Part shown: positions 8,195 to 14,211 of the stretch, piece after piece | How positions within the stretch are numbered: the first letter of the stretch is position 1 | Layout of the letters: every line of letters starts with the position of its first letter | DNA from: Gemmatimonadota bacterium | Lineage (GTDB): Bacteria; Gemmatimonadota; Gemmatimonadetes; Longimicrobiales; Gaopeijiaceae | Direction: 5' to 3' | Length of the DNA stretch: 23,636 nucleotides | Assembly (NCBI GenBank): GCA_030618065.1 | Contig: JAUXEE010000004.1 | Location: forward strand, 1 to 23,636 | Position numbers and translations under genes: made by a program | The notes under the pieces: generated by a model | Databases searched by the model: none | Told to the model about the DNA's origin: nothing | Seen by the model: only the letters and a program-made list of their open reading frames with translations

Positions 8195-8280
8195 CCCGCC
8201 TTCGGCGGGTCCTCGGTCGTCTCGTCGGGCCTCCGGCCCTCCTCGGCTCGAACCCGCTCACCGTGTTCGGCTTCGCCGAA
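8195..8280 (-). other. Three consecutive mini-hairpins with GNA triloops
   Basis: Between the two repeat copies, three perfect short inverted repeats follow each other. In minus-strand reading they are TTCGGC-GAA-GCCGAA (8280-8266), GGGCC-GGA-GGCCC (8239-8227) and CCCGCC-GAA-GGCGGG (8209-8195). Each has a 3-base GNA loop closed by C-G, the form known to make unusually stable mini-hairpins. They sit downstream of the tmRNA in its direction of transcription. No T-tract follows any of them. No protein-coding signal was seen here. Confidence 0.65.
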
Positions 8281-8283
8281 TCC

Positions 8284-8345
8284 GGGCGGGCTCTCCTCCC
8301 GCCGAGGGAGCCCATTCGGTCCTTCTACATCATGGAGGCGGCGGG
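8284..8345. repeat. Direct repeat copy B (at the tmRNA 3' end)
   Basis: Partner of the 8121-8182 copy. Positions 8333-8345 are the mature 3' end of the tmRNA, and the rest is its immediate downstream flank, including GGGCTC...GAGCCC on the minus strand (8313-8288), which may end transcription. tmRNA 3' ends are common integrase attachment sites, and a second copy of such an end is what island integration leaves behind. Confidence 0.9.
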
Positions 8346-8683
8346 AGTCGAACCCGCGTCCACGGATGGTCCATCAAGAGCTTCTACGTGCGTAGATCAC
8401 TGAGAAGTTTCGACCTTGGTGGCCAGTGAGCAGCCGCTCCCGGGTCTAGTCGCCAGAAAATCTCACTCCGTTCAGGGCAACGCAGAGACGGAGCCAGCCC
8501 GACTTATCGTCGCCTCAAGCCACGCCTCGGGCGGGCGAGTCAGGAGGCGGGCTAGCGTTTTGTTACGCAGCCAGTGCCAGTTGATTGTTGGCAGTTGTGT
8601 TTTTCCCGGTTTTTTTCGAGGATTCCGGGGTCCTCGGCACGCTACTCCGGATTCGCCAAACGTGTCGAAGCCGTTTCGCCCCC
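8333..8683 (-). ncRNA. ssrA: Transfer-messenger RNA (one-piece), tag ANNQLALAA
   Basis: Rescues ribosomes stalled on broken mRNA and tags the nascent chain for proteolysis, working with SmpB (not in this window). The 5' end GGGGGCGAAACGGCTTCGACACG (8683 downward) pairs with CGCCTCC at 8340-8334 as a 7-bp acceptor stem with one G-U pair, followed by discriminator A at 8333; CCA is not encoded. The T-arm is GCGGGTTCGACTCCCGC. The conserved TGCCGAGGACC / ATCCTCG helix precedes the tag frame at 8592-8563, which encodes ANNQLALAA then TAA, with the usual LAA ending. Length is 351 bases, normal for one-piece tmRNA. The gene lies 67 bases after the dus stop codon. I could not assign its promoter with confidence. 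Confidence 0.96.
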
Positions 8684-8750
8684 TTTTGTTGACGGTGATA
8701 GTGAACTGTCCGTTGAAATATACACTCTCCGGACTCTGAAAGCTCCGGGT

Positions 8751-9746
8751 CTAAAGGGCAGTGGCGGAGGACCGCTCCAGGTATCCCGCCAGAAGTTCCT
8801 CCATTTCCCGCAATGAGGTGACCTGGAAAAGCTCCATCCGCAACCTCTTTCCTCCAGCGATCCCCTTGGTGTACCAGCCCAGGTGTTTCCTGAACCCAAT
8901 AGCCGCCTTCTTCGGGTCTCCCCCGTACTCGATGGCATTCCTTGCATGCCTCAGGCACACTCGAAACCGCTCACGGATGTCCGGGTCCGGAGGTACGGTT
9001 TCCCCATTGAGGGCCGCCCGGGCCTGTCGAAAGAGCCAGGGTGCCCCGTGCGTTCCTCTGGCCATCATGATCCCATGGCATCCGGTCTCGCGCCACATTC
9101 GAAGGGCATCCTCCCCCGTCCGAATGTCCCCGTTGCCCACCACGGGAATCTCCAAAGCCTCGGTCAGGGCCCTGATCTCGGACCACCGAGCCTCGCCTCC
9201 GTACATGTCTGCTCGAGTGCGGGGATGGAGGGTGATCATCCGAGCGCCCGCTTCCTGGATCCTGAGGCCGATCTCGACCGGGTCCCGTGTGGCTTCACTG
9301 AAACCACTCCGTGTCTTGACCGTGACGGGGAGATCCGTGGAGTCCACCACCGCACGGGTGATCGTCTCCACGAGCTCGAGGTCTCTCAAACAGCCGGACC
9401 CCCCGTTCTTCTTGACCACTTTCTTCACCGGGCACCCGAAGTTGATGTCAACGAAGTCCGGTGTGTACGCCTCTGTTACGTACGCAGCCGCATCTGCCAT
9501 CACTGCAGCTTCGGAACCGAAGATCTGGATACCGATGGGTCGCTCGTCGTCATCGAACCGAAGGTACTTCCCGGTTCTCTCGTTCCCCCTGCAGATCCCG
9601 GCGGCACTCACGAACTCACTCACAACCACATCGGCACCGTACTCTCTGCATAAGCGCCGGAAGGGAGATTCGCTGACACCAGCTTGAGGAGCCAGGAAGA
9701 GGGGAATCGTACTCCCCTCGAATACCGAAAGAAGGCTGAAAGTCAT
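8751..9746 (-). CDS. dus: tRNA-dihydrouridine synthase (DusB/Nifr3 type)
   Basis: FMN-dependent reductase that converts uridine to dihydrouridine in tRNA D-loops, 331 residues in a TIM-barrel plus helical C-terminal arrangement. Visible family features: LFLAPQAGVSESPFRRL near the N-terminus (FMN binding), GIQIFGSE, VDINFGCPVKKVVKKNGGSGCL with catalytic Cys119, TVKTRSGF, TLHPRTRADMYGGEARW, VVGNGDI and ARGTHGAPWLF. The GCPVKKVVKKNGG signature places it with the DusB/Nifr3 branch. The start is the ATG at 9746; no clear ribosome-binding site precedes it. It is followed by ssrA on the same strand and is divergent from the EIIA-Ntr-like gene, with a 160-base structured spacer between them. Confidence 0.95.
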   Translation of the reverse strand: MTFSLLSVFEGSTIPLFLAPQAGVSESPFRRLCREYGADVVVSEFVSAAGICRGNERTGKYLRFDDDERPIGIQIFGSEAAVMADAAAYVTEAYTPDFVDINFGCPVKKVVKKNGGSGCLRDLELVETITRAVVDSTDLPVTVKTRSGFSEATRDPVEIGLRIQEAGARMITLHPRTRADMYGGEARWSEIRALTEALEIPVVGNGDIRTGEDALRMWRETGCHGIMMARGTHGAPWLFRQARAALNGETVPPDPDIRERFRVCLRHARNAIEYGGDPKKAAIGFRKHLGWYTKGIAGGKRLRMELFQVTSLREMEELLAGYLERSSATAL

Positions 9747-9780
9747 GGATGAAAGCTAAGAGAGGGGCCTCCGGGGCTGA

Positions 9781-9835
9781 AGACCTTTACACCCTCCTAG
9801 CTCTGGAGGGAGGAATCCCTTAGCATGGAAGGTCT
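9781..9835. promoter_or_regulatory. Nested inverted repeat in the dus/EIIA divergent spacer
   Basis: The outer arms AGACCTT (9781-9787) and AAGGTCT (9829-9835) are perfect complements. Inside them CCCTCC (9792-9797) pairs with GGAGGG (9805-9810) around a 7-base loop. The element lies 71 bases before the EIIA-Ntr-like ATG and would be in its leader if transcription starts further left, or in the dus leader on the other strand. No T-tract follows. Function unknown. Confidence 0.45.
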
Positions 9836-9906
9836 CTGGGACGAAACCCGGGGAGAGAAACGCCAATTGAACCGGCGCCGACAGCAAGAACAAGGGAGGC
9901 TTCCGG

Positions 9907-10359
9907 ATGAAGCTAAGAGAGTTATTCACATCAGACGTTGTGAAGCTGGACATACAATCGGACAGCAAGGATGATATCCTGAAAGAACTTATCGGACTTC
10001 TCGGAATGGACGAGAAGTCCGAGGCGATCCTCTTCAAGACCCTCAAGAGACGGGAAAACCTGGGCTCGACGGGGATCGGAAAAGGAATCGCCATTCCCCA
10101 CTGCAGGTCGTTGGTGGTGAATCGCTTGCGGTTGGCCTATGGACGAAAGCCAGCCGGGGTGGATTTCAAGGCCATCGACGGGAACCCCGTATTTAATTTC
10201 TTTCTCATCGTCGCACCTCCCCTGGAGGTCTCGAACCAATACCTCCCCGTTCTGGGTAAGATCGCTCAATTCGCGAAAGACCCGGAGGTTCCAGACCAGC
10301 TCAAGAGTATTTCCACTCCGGAGGATTTCATTCAGCTCCTGGAGGACAAAGCTCACTAG
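9907..10359 (+). CDS. PTS EIIA component of the fructose/nitrogen (PtsN) family
   Basis: Cytoplasmic phosphoacceptor of 150 residues. The phosphorylation site is His65 in GIGKGIAIPHCRS, the hallmark of PF00359 EIIA domains. The start MKLRELFTSDVVKLDI and the lack of a fused transporter or HPr domain match stand-alone EIIA-Ntr proteins, which usually regulate rather than import sugar. It should take phosphate from the HPr encoded at 18977-19258, since no separate nitrogen-branch EI or NPr is seen here. GGGAGG lies 7 bases before the ATG. A zinc-ribbon gene follows after 41 bases. Glutamine synthetase lies 2.3 kb away, which is suggestive of a nitrogen link but not evidence for one. The family call is firm; the regulatory role is inferred. 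Confidence 0.9.
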   Translation: MKLRELFTSDVVKLDIQSDSKDDILKELIGLLGMDEKSEAILFKTLKRRENLGSTGIGKGIAIPHCRSLVVNRLRLAYGRKPAGVDFKAIDGNPVFNFFLIVAPPLEVSNQYLPVLGKIAQFAKDPEVPDQLKSISTPEDFIQLLEDKAH

Positions 10360-10400
10360 GTGGACGGGTTCGCCCCCCTTTCCCATCAGGCTTCTAGACC

Positions 10401-10754
10401 ATGAACGCCCAACTCATGCTCTTGTTGGAGATTCAGGACCTGCATCTTCAGAGAACGGCCCTTCTTGAGGAGCCTGGCCTTGACCAGGTTGAGAAGAAGC
10501 ACTTCAATATCGATCCCGAAGTGGCCGTGAAAGCCCTGGACAAGAAGATCAGCGAGTTGAAGAAAGGCTTGGATCCTGGCATTCAGCGGCGTTGCGAGCG
10601 AGGTCTTCCCACACTGGGTCGCATGGTGGTCCCTGTCATCGACGGGGTTTGTTATGGCTGCTTTGTCTCGATTCCCACCTCCAGGACGGGTGATGGGGAC
10701 CAAGGCGTGGAAATTTGTGAGAGCTGCGGTCGTTTTATCTATGTTCTCAAATAG
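10401..10754 (+). CDS. Small C4 zinc-ribbon protein (zf-RING_7/CT398-like)
   Basis: A 117-residue protein ending in a zinc ribbon. The cysteine pairs are Cys84-Tyr-Gly-Cys87 and Cys106-Glu-Ser-Cys109, followed by GRFIYVLK. This 'CYGCF...CESCGRFIY' pattern is typical of the zf-RING_7 C-terminus in CT398-type proteins. Those are normally about 240 residues with a long N-terminal coiled coil; here only a short charged helical region (about residues 5-60) precedes the ribbon. It may therefore be a reduced family member. Its molecular role is not established. It sits 41 bases downstream of the EIIA gene and is probably in the same transcript. Confidence 0.75.
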   Translation: MNAQLMLLLEIQDLHLQRTALLEEPGLDQVEKKHFNIDPEVAVKALDKKISELKKGLDPGIQRRCERGLPTLGRMVVPVIDGVCYGCFVSIPTSRTGDGDQGVEICESCGRFIYVLK

Positions 10755-10788
10755 ATAGAGCTGAGGAGGGGCGGCGCGCCCCACTTGT

Positions 10789-10808
10789 GCAGAGGCCCCC
10801 TCCTCTGC
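10789..10808 (+). other. Possible transcript-end hairpin after the zinc-ribbon gene
   Basis: GCAGAGG-CCCCCT-CCTCTGC is a perfect 7-bp stem 34 bases after the zinc-ribbon stop. An alternative pairing joins GAGGAGGGG (10763-10771) to CCCCTCCTC (10797-10805). No T-tract follows, so termination here is only plausible, perhaps with help from the stronger hairpin at 10827-10856. Confidence 0.4.
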
Positions 10809-10818
10809 CTGCTGATCG

Positions 10819-10856
10819 AAAAAGATGTAGGGGCACCCATCAAAAGGTGCCCCTAC
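10819..10856 (-). terminator. Rho-independent terminator of the small secreted protein gene
   Basis: A perfect 11-bp inverted repeat, GTAGGGGCACC (10827-10837) and GGTGCCCCTAC (10846-10856), with an 8-base loop. Reading on the minus strand the stem is followed by ATCTTTTTC (T5 at 10823-10819), a standard intrinsic terminator 52 bases after the minus-strand stop codon. In the plus direction the hairpin could also stop the EIIA/zinc-ribbon transcript, though only GTTGTAT follows. Confidence 0.85.
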
Positions 10857-10907
10857 GTTGTATATCGCCGCTCTTGGCTCCTCCGACTCAGGCCGGGGTA
10901 TTGAAAG

Positions 10908-11348
10908 TCACTTCGTGACGTACATTCTCTCGAACTGAGTCTTACCATTCACCGTAAGCTGTACAAAGTACACTCCCGAAGCCACCTGCCGTCCCCGTTC
11001 ATCCCGCCCATCCCAGTACGCTTCGAAGCGGCCAGGATAGGGGTATTCCAGATCCAACACAGGAACTCCCTCCCCCCGGGGATGGTTCAGAGCAGTGGGT
11101 GCGGTGATGAACTGTTGCAGAACGTTGAAGATCCGAACCGATACAACAACGGATTTTCCGTCGACAAAAAGCCCGTCAAAGAGAACGAACGGAATCTTCG
11201 TCTCCGGATTAAACGGATTCGGATAGTTCTGCTCCAGGTGAAACCCGGAATCCTGCTTTCCACCTGACCCCACCTGCTGGGCAGAAGCCGGGAGAGTGAG
11301 GCCGAGAATGGAGAGGAGGAGGAAGAGAACGCAGCTTTGGCGTCTCAT
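10908..11348 (-). CDS. Small secreted protein: signal peptide plus FlgD-like/T9SS-type C-terminal sorting module
   Basis: A 146-residue exported protein of unknown role. Residues 1-23 are a signal peptide (MRRQS, a hydrophobic core, then cleavage after ALPASA-like PASA, before QQ). The mature part is almost entirely one beta-sandwich module of the type found at the C-terminus of secreted proteins in FCB bacteria: LEQNYPNPFNPETKIPFVL, then RFEAYWDGRDERGRQVASGVYFVQL, ending in FERMYVTK. Normally this module follows a large passenger domain; here only a short linker (about 10 residues) separates it from the signal peptide. An insertion (VLQQFITAPTALNHPRGEG) interrupts the usual spacing. The ATG has GGAGG 5 bases upstream. 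It has its own promoter (11441-11469) and terminator, so it is transcribed alone. It could be a cell-surface filler, a remnant, or an assembly factor. Confidence 0.8.
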   Translation of the reverse strand: MRRQSCVLFLLLSILGLTLPASAQQVGSGGKQDSGFHLEQNYPNPFNPETKIPFVLFDGLFVDGKSVVVSVRIFNVLQQFITAPTALNHPRGEGVPVLDLEYPYPGRFEAYWDGRDERGRQVASGVYFVQLTVNGKTQFERMYVTK

Positions 11349-11358
11349 TCAAACCTCC

Positions 11359-11375
11359 GCACAGACCTGCTGTGC
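11359..11375 (-). promoter_or_regulatory. Leader hairpin touching the ribosome-binding site
   Basis: In minus-strand reading GCACAG-CAGGT-CTGTGC forms a 6-bp hairpin that ends exactly where the GGAGG of the secreted-protein gene begins (11358-11354). It lies within the 86-base leader that follows the predicted start site near 11434. It might modulate translation or protect the mRNA. Confidence 0.4.
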
Positions 11376-11440
11376 TGTAGCCGTGGAACGATAGCCCTCC
11401 AATATCAAATGGGGGTCCGGAAACCTAGTACCTCATAACC

Positions 11441-11469
11441 ATTGTACGTCCGCCGGATTCCAAGGTCAA
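11441..11469 (-). promoter_or_regulatory. Strong sigma70-type promoter of the small secreted protein gene
   Basis: In minus-strand reading TTGACC (11469-11464), a 17-base spacer and TACAAT (11446-11441), each box one base from consensus. Start of transcription is expected near 11434, giving an 86-base leader. It lies in the 155-base gap after the selB stop codon, so the gene does not depend on the upstream operon. Confidence 0.82.
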
Positions 11470-11503
11470 GCAAGAAGTCCACGGATCGTGACCCTGCTAC
11501 CTC

Positions 11504-13447
11504 CTACCTTCCCGGAGTGTGCAGAGTTCCCCAAGCCTCCGGGAGCTCGATGGCGACGCTCCGACCGTCTTCCATTCGTGTCGTAACTCCGACAAGATCG
11601 AAGTGCCGGAGGAGAGGAAGGAGATGCCGTCGGCTGATGGGAAGAACCTCACGGAATCCAGCAGGGCCCAGATCCTTCGACCCGGCCAGTCCCCTTATGA
11701 CAGCCTCACCGGCCTCTCGGACAGCTTTTCGCTCGAAGAAAAACTCCCCATCCAGGTTGACAAGCTCCCCCTCCTCTTCCATGAGGCGTAGAATCCCTTC
11801 GATCTCGGTCTGATCCCCCAGGGTTTCACCCAGTTCCCGGAGGTTTGGGGGAGTCAGTCCCGCCTCTGTCAAAAGACTCTTGAGTTGGGTTCGGATGGAG
11901 GCTTGTCTCTTGGAGAGGGAGGGTCGAAAGCCGGCCAGCCCTGCGGTCCCCTTCCGGAGGAATAGGCGCTGCTGTGACGCAAGCCGTTGAAGGAGGGCCT
12001 CGGCCAGCTTCGGACCGAAGCTCCCTGGCAGGACCTGGCGGAGTTCCTCCAGAGAGATGCCCGGTTTAAGTGGGTTGTTCTCATGGAACCCCGTTAGGGC
12101 TGAGAGAATCCGCTTCTCCCCTTCCCTCCAGATTCGACTCGAGAAGAGTCGATCCTCCACCCGAGCCAGCCCTTCGCTTCCCTGGAGCCCGGCGACGGTT
12201 TCCTGAAGATGGGCCGGGGAAAAGCCGATTTGGTGGGGGAGGCTGGGAATAGGAACACCCGTCCACTGCGCCATTTCCAGAAGTGCTGACAGGGCATCTT
12301 CGCTGGAATCGCCGAGGCGAGCTTCCAGCAGTCGGTTTTCTCCGGGAGCCAGCCTCCGGCGTTTCCTGGGAAGGACCTCGGCCACCCGGCCCCCACCAAG
12401 GGTCGTCACTGGGGAGTAGGATCGGAAAACGAGATGGTCACGAACCCGGGCCAGGACGGGTTCCTCCAGGCGGAATTGGACCCAGCCCTCCTCCCCACCC
12501 ACGAGGCGGTCCTTTTGAAATATCGCCACTCTGGCCAAAACCTCAGCGGTTCCAAGATGAACTCGGACCCGCTGCCCTTGCTCGAGCTCCCATCCGGTAT
12601 CGGCCAGAAGGGAGACCCAGCAGGTCAGCATCCAGGAAACAGCCCAGCCACTACCCTCCACCACGGTCTGACCACGGGAAAGGTCTTGGTGGCCTACCTT
12701 GTTCCCCGAGAGACCCATCGCCACCCGGGCCCCCGCCCTGGCCTCTCGAACCTCCTGGGCATGGAGTTGGAGGGACCGAACGCGTGCTTCCTGGCCACCG
12801 GGGAGCACCAGGACCCGGCTTCCCTCCTCCAACGTACCCGTCCAGAGAGTGCCGGTGACCACGGTCCCGGCTCCTCGGATCGTGAACACACGATCGATGG
12901 GAAGTCGGACGACGTCTTCGGCTCCCTTTTCTTCCGCCTCCAGCCCCAGGGTGGCGAGGGCCTCGCTGAGCATATCCAGCCCTTCGCCTGTGAGAGAGGA
13001 GACGGGGAGAACAGGAGCCCCGGAGTAGGGGGTGTCCTGGAGGAGCTCCTGGATCTCCTCCTGAACAAGGTCGAGCCAATCGGGATCGACCAGATCGGAC
13101 TTGGTGACGGCCACGGCGAGGCGGGGCACTTCCAGAAGCTGAACGATGGAGAGGTGCTCTCGCGTTTGGGGCATGACGCCCTCGTCCGCCGCCACGACCA
13201 ACAGGACCAGATCCATCCCGGTGGCGCCCGCCAGCATGTTCCGGATGAATCCCTCGTGGCCCGGTACATCGACCACACCGAAGAGAACGTCTGCCCCGGG
13301 TCTGTATTCGGCGAAGCCGAGGTCTATGGTGATTCCCCGCTCCCTCTCCTCCTTCAGTCTGTCGGTATCCACGCCGGTGAGTGCCTTGACCAGAGCCGTT
13401 TTCCCATGGTCGATATGTCCCGCCGTGCCCAAGATGAGTCTACGCAT
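11504..13447 (-). CDS. selB: Selenocysteine-specific elongation factor SelB
   Basis: GTPase that brings Sec-tRNA to UGA codons marked by a SECIS hairpin. 647 residues, typical of bacterial SelB. The N-terminal GTPase has GHIDHGKT (residues 10-17), RGITIDLGFA (switch I), DVPGH (60-64), TKSD and SSLTGEG. EF-Tu-like beta-barrels follow (VVTGTLWTG, SRVLVLPGG). The last 250 or so residues are the winged-helix array that reads SECIS RNA (for example FHENNPLKPGISLEELRQVL). 'MRRLILGTAGHIDHGKT' is the classic SelB N-terminus and rules out ordinary EF-Tu. The ATG at 13447 lies inside the recO tail, an 8-base overlap. selA, selD and tRNA-Sec are not in the window. Confidence 0.96.
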   Translation of the reverse strand: MRRLILGTAGHIDHGKTALVKALTGVDTDRLKEERERGITIDLGFAEYRPGADVLFGVVDVPGHEGFIRNMLAGATGMDLVLLVVAADEGVMPQTREHLSIVQLLEVPRLAVAVTKSDLVDPDWLDLVQEEIQELLQDTPYSGAPVLPVSSLTGEGLDMLSEALATLGLEAEEKGAEDVVRLPIDRVFTIRGAGTVVTGTLWTGTLEEGSRVLVLPGGQEARVRSLQLHAQEVREARAGARVAMGLSGNKVGHQDLSRGQTVVEGSGWAVSWMLTCWVSLLADTGWELEQGQRVRVHLGTAEVLARVAIFQKDRLVGGEEGWVQFRLEEPVLARVRDHLVFRSYSPVTTLGGGRVAEVLPRKRRRLAPGENRLLEARLGDSSEDALSALLEMAQWTGVPIPSLPHQIGFSPAHLQETVAGLQGSEGLARVEDRLFSSRIWREGEKRILSALTGFHENNPLKPGISLEELRQVLPGSFGPKLAEALLQRLASQQRLFLRKGTAGLAGFRPSLSKRQASIRTQLKSLLTEAGLTPPNLRELGETLGDQTEIEGILRLMEEEGELVNLDGEFFFERKAVREAGEAVIRGLAGSKDLGPAGFREVLPISRRHLLPLLRHFDLVGVTTRMEDGRSVAIELPEAWGTLHTPGR

Positions 13448-14195
13448 CGGTTTTCGGCGTGAGGGCGGTCAGGACGGTTAGCGAACGGAGTGGGGTTCCT
13501 CCGGAAACATGATAGGTGATGAAATCGCTTGCCAAACGCAGGTGGGCTTTGGGTCGGATCAGCTCCTCAGGGGCTTCCCCGTCCAATAGGCCCATCAGCT
13601 GGGATCGCGCCACGGGGCCCAGACGGGGCCCCTGAGCCTCCCCCTGACAAGAGGAGCACCGGAGCCCCCCGGCTCCAAAGTCGAAACGCCCCATTTCTTC
13701 CTCCTGAAAGGCTCTTCCACACTCCACACACGCTTGGAGAAGAGGGCCGAATCCGAGGCCTCGAATGAGAGGCCAAAGCTGGGCCAGAAGGGTAGGGAGA
13801 AAGACCTCCCTCTCCACTCCATCCATGGCGTCCAGACCGCGGCCCAACCCGGCAAAGAGAGGCGGGTGGCCCTCGGACTCGGCGTGTTGAAGAATCAACT
13901 CACCCAAAACCGATGCCCCGGCCAACCGTAGGGGGTCCTGGGCCAGTCCCCTCCTGGCCTTGATGGGAGAAAAGTCCCGAAAAGTCTGAAGGTCTCGATT
14001 CTCCCGGAATTGGATGTTCAGGAAGCCCTCCGAGAATGTGGAGAGGGCTCCGCCGAAGCGGCCTCCGGTTTTTCGGACTCCCCGGGCGATGGCGCCGAGG
14101 ACGCCCTGGGATTCGGTATAGAACCTGAGGATTTGGCTGGTCTCGCTATACGGATACGACCGGAGGAGGATGGCGGGCGTCGAAAGGATGGACAC
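13440..14195 (-). CDS. recO: DNA repair protein RecO
   Basis: Recombination mediator that helps RecR load RecA onto SSB-coated single-stranded DNA and anneals strands. 251 residues, the family norm. An N-terminal OB fold opens with STPAILLRSYPYSETSQILRFYTESQG and contains ARGVRK. A C4 zinc site in the helical domain has CVECG and CSSC. The start is GTG at 14195 with GGGAG about 9 bases upstream. It follows the unknown membrane protein gene after 16 bases and overlaps selB by 8, so the three are very likely co-transcribed. Together with addAB at the left end, the window carries both a break-resection and a RecFOR-type mediator component. Confidence 0.95.
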   Translation of the reverse strand: MSILSTPAILLRSYPYSETSQILRFYTESQGVLGAIARGVRKTGGRFGGALSTFSEGFLNIQFRENRDLQTFRDFSPIKARRGLAQDPLRLAGASVLGELILQHAESEGHPPLFAGLGRGLDAMDGVEREVFLPTLLAQLWPLIRGLGFGPLLQACVECGRAFQEEEMGRFDFGAGGLRCSSCQGEAQGPRLGPVARSQLMGLLDGEAPEELIRPKAHLRLASDFITYHVSGGTPLRSLTVLTALTPKTDA

Positions 14196-14211
14196 GGGAA
14201 AGGCTCCCGGC

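Noticed and set aside
8243..8257. tRNA-like T-arm (GCGGGTTCGAGCCG on the minus strand)
   Set aside because: No acceptor stem, anticodon arm or second half is found around it; it is at most a fragment within the repeat spacer.
8094..8315. N-terminal extension of lspA to the ATG at 8315
   Set aside because: It would add 74 Arg/Pro-rich residues encoded by the direct repeat and hairpin region, while the protein from 8093 already has full LspA length.
8684..8750. Promoter of ssrA (TATCAC or TATATT as -10)
   Set aside because: Neither candidate has a matching -35 box at an acceptable spacing, so no promoter is reported.
8761..9687. Plus-strand open frame of 308 codons antisense to dus
   Set aside because: The dus frame on the minus strand has complete catalytic motifs; the antisense product is a Ser/Arg-rich shadow.
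12434..13462. Plus-strand open frame of 342 codons antisense to selB
   Set aside because: It mirrors the SelB GTPase coding region and has no family motif or ribosome-binding site.
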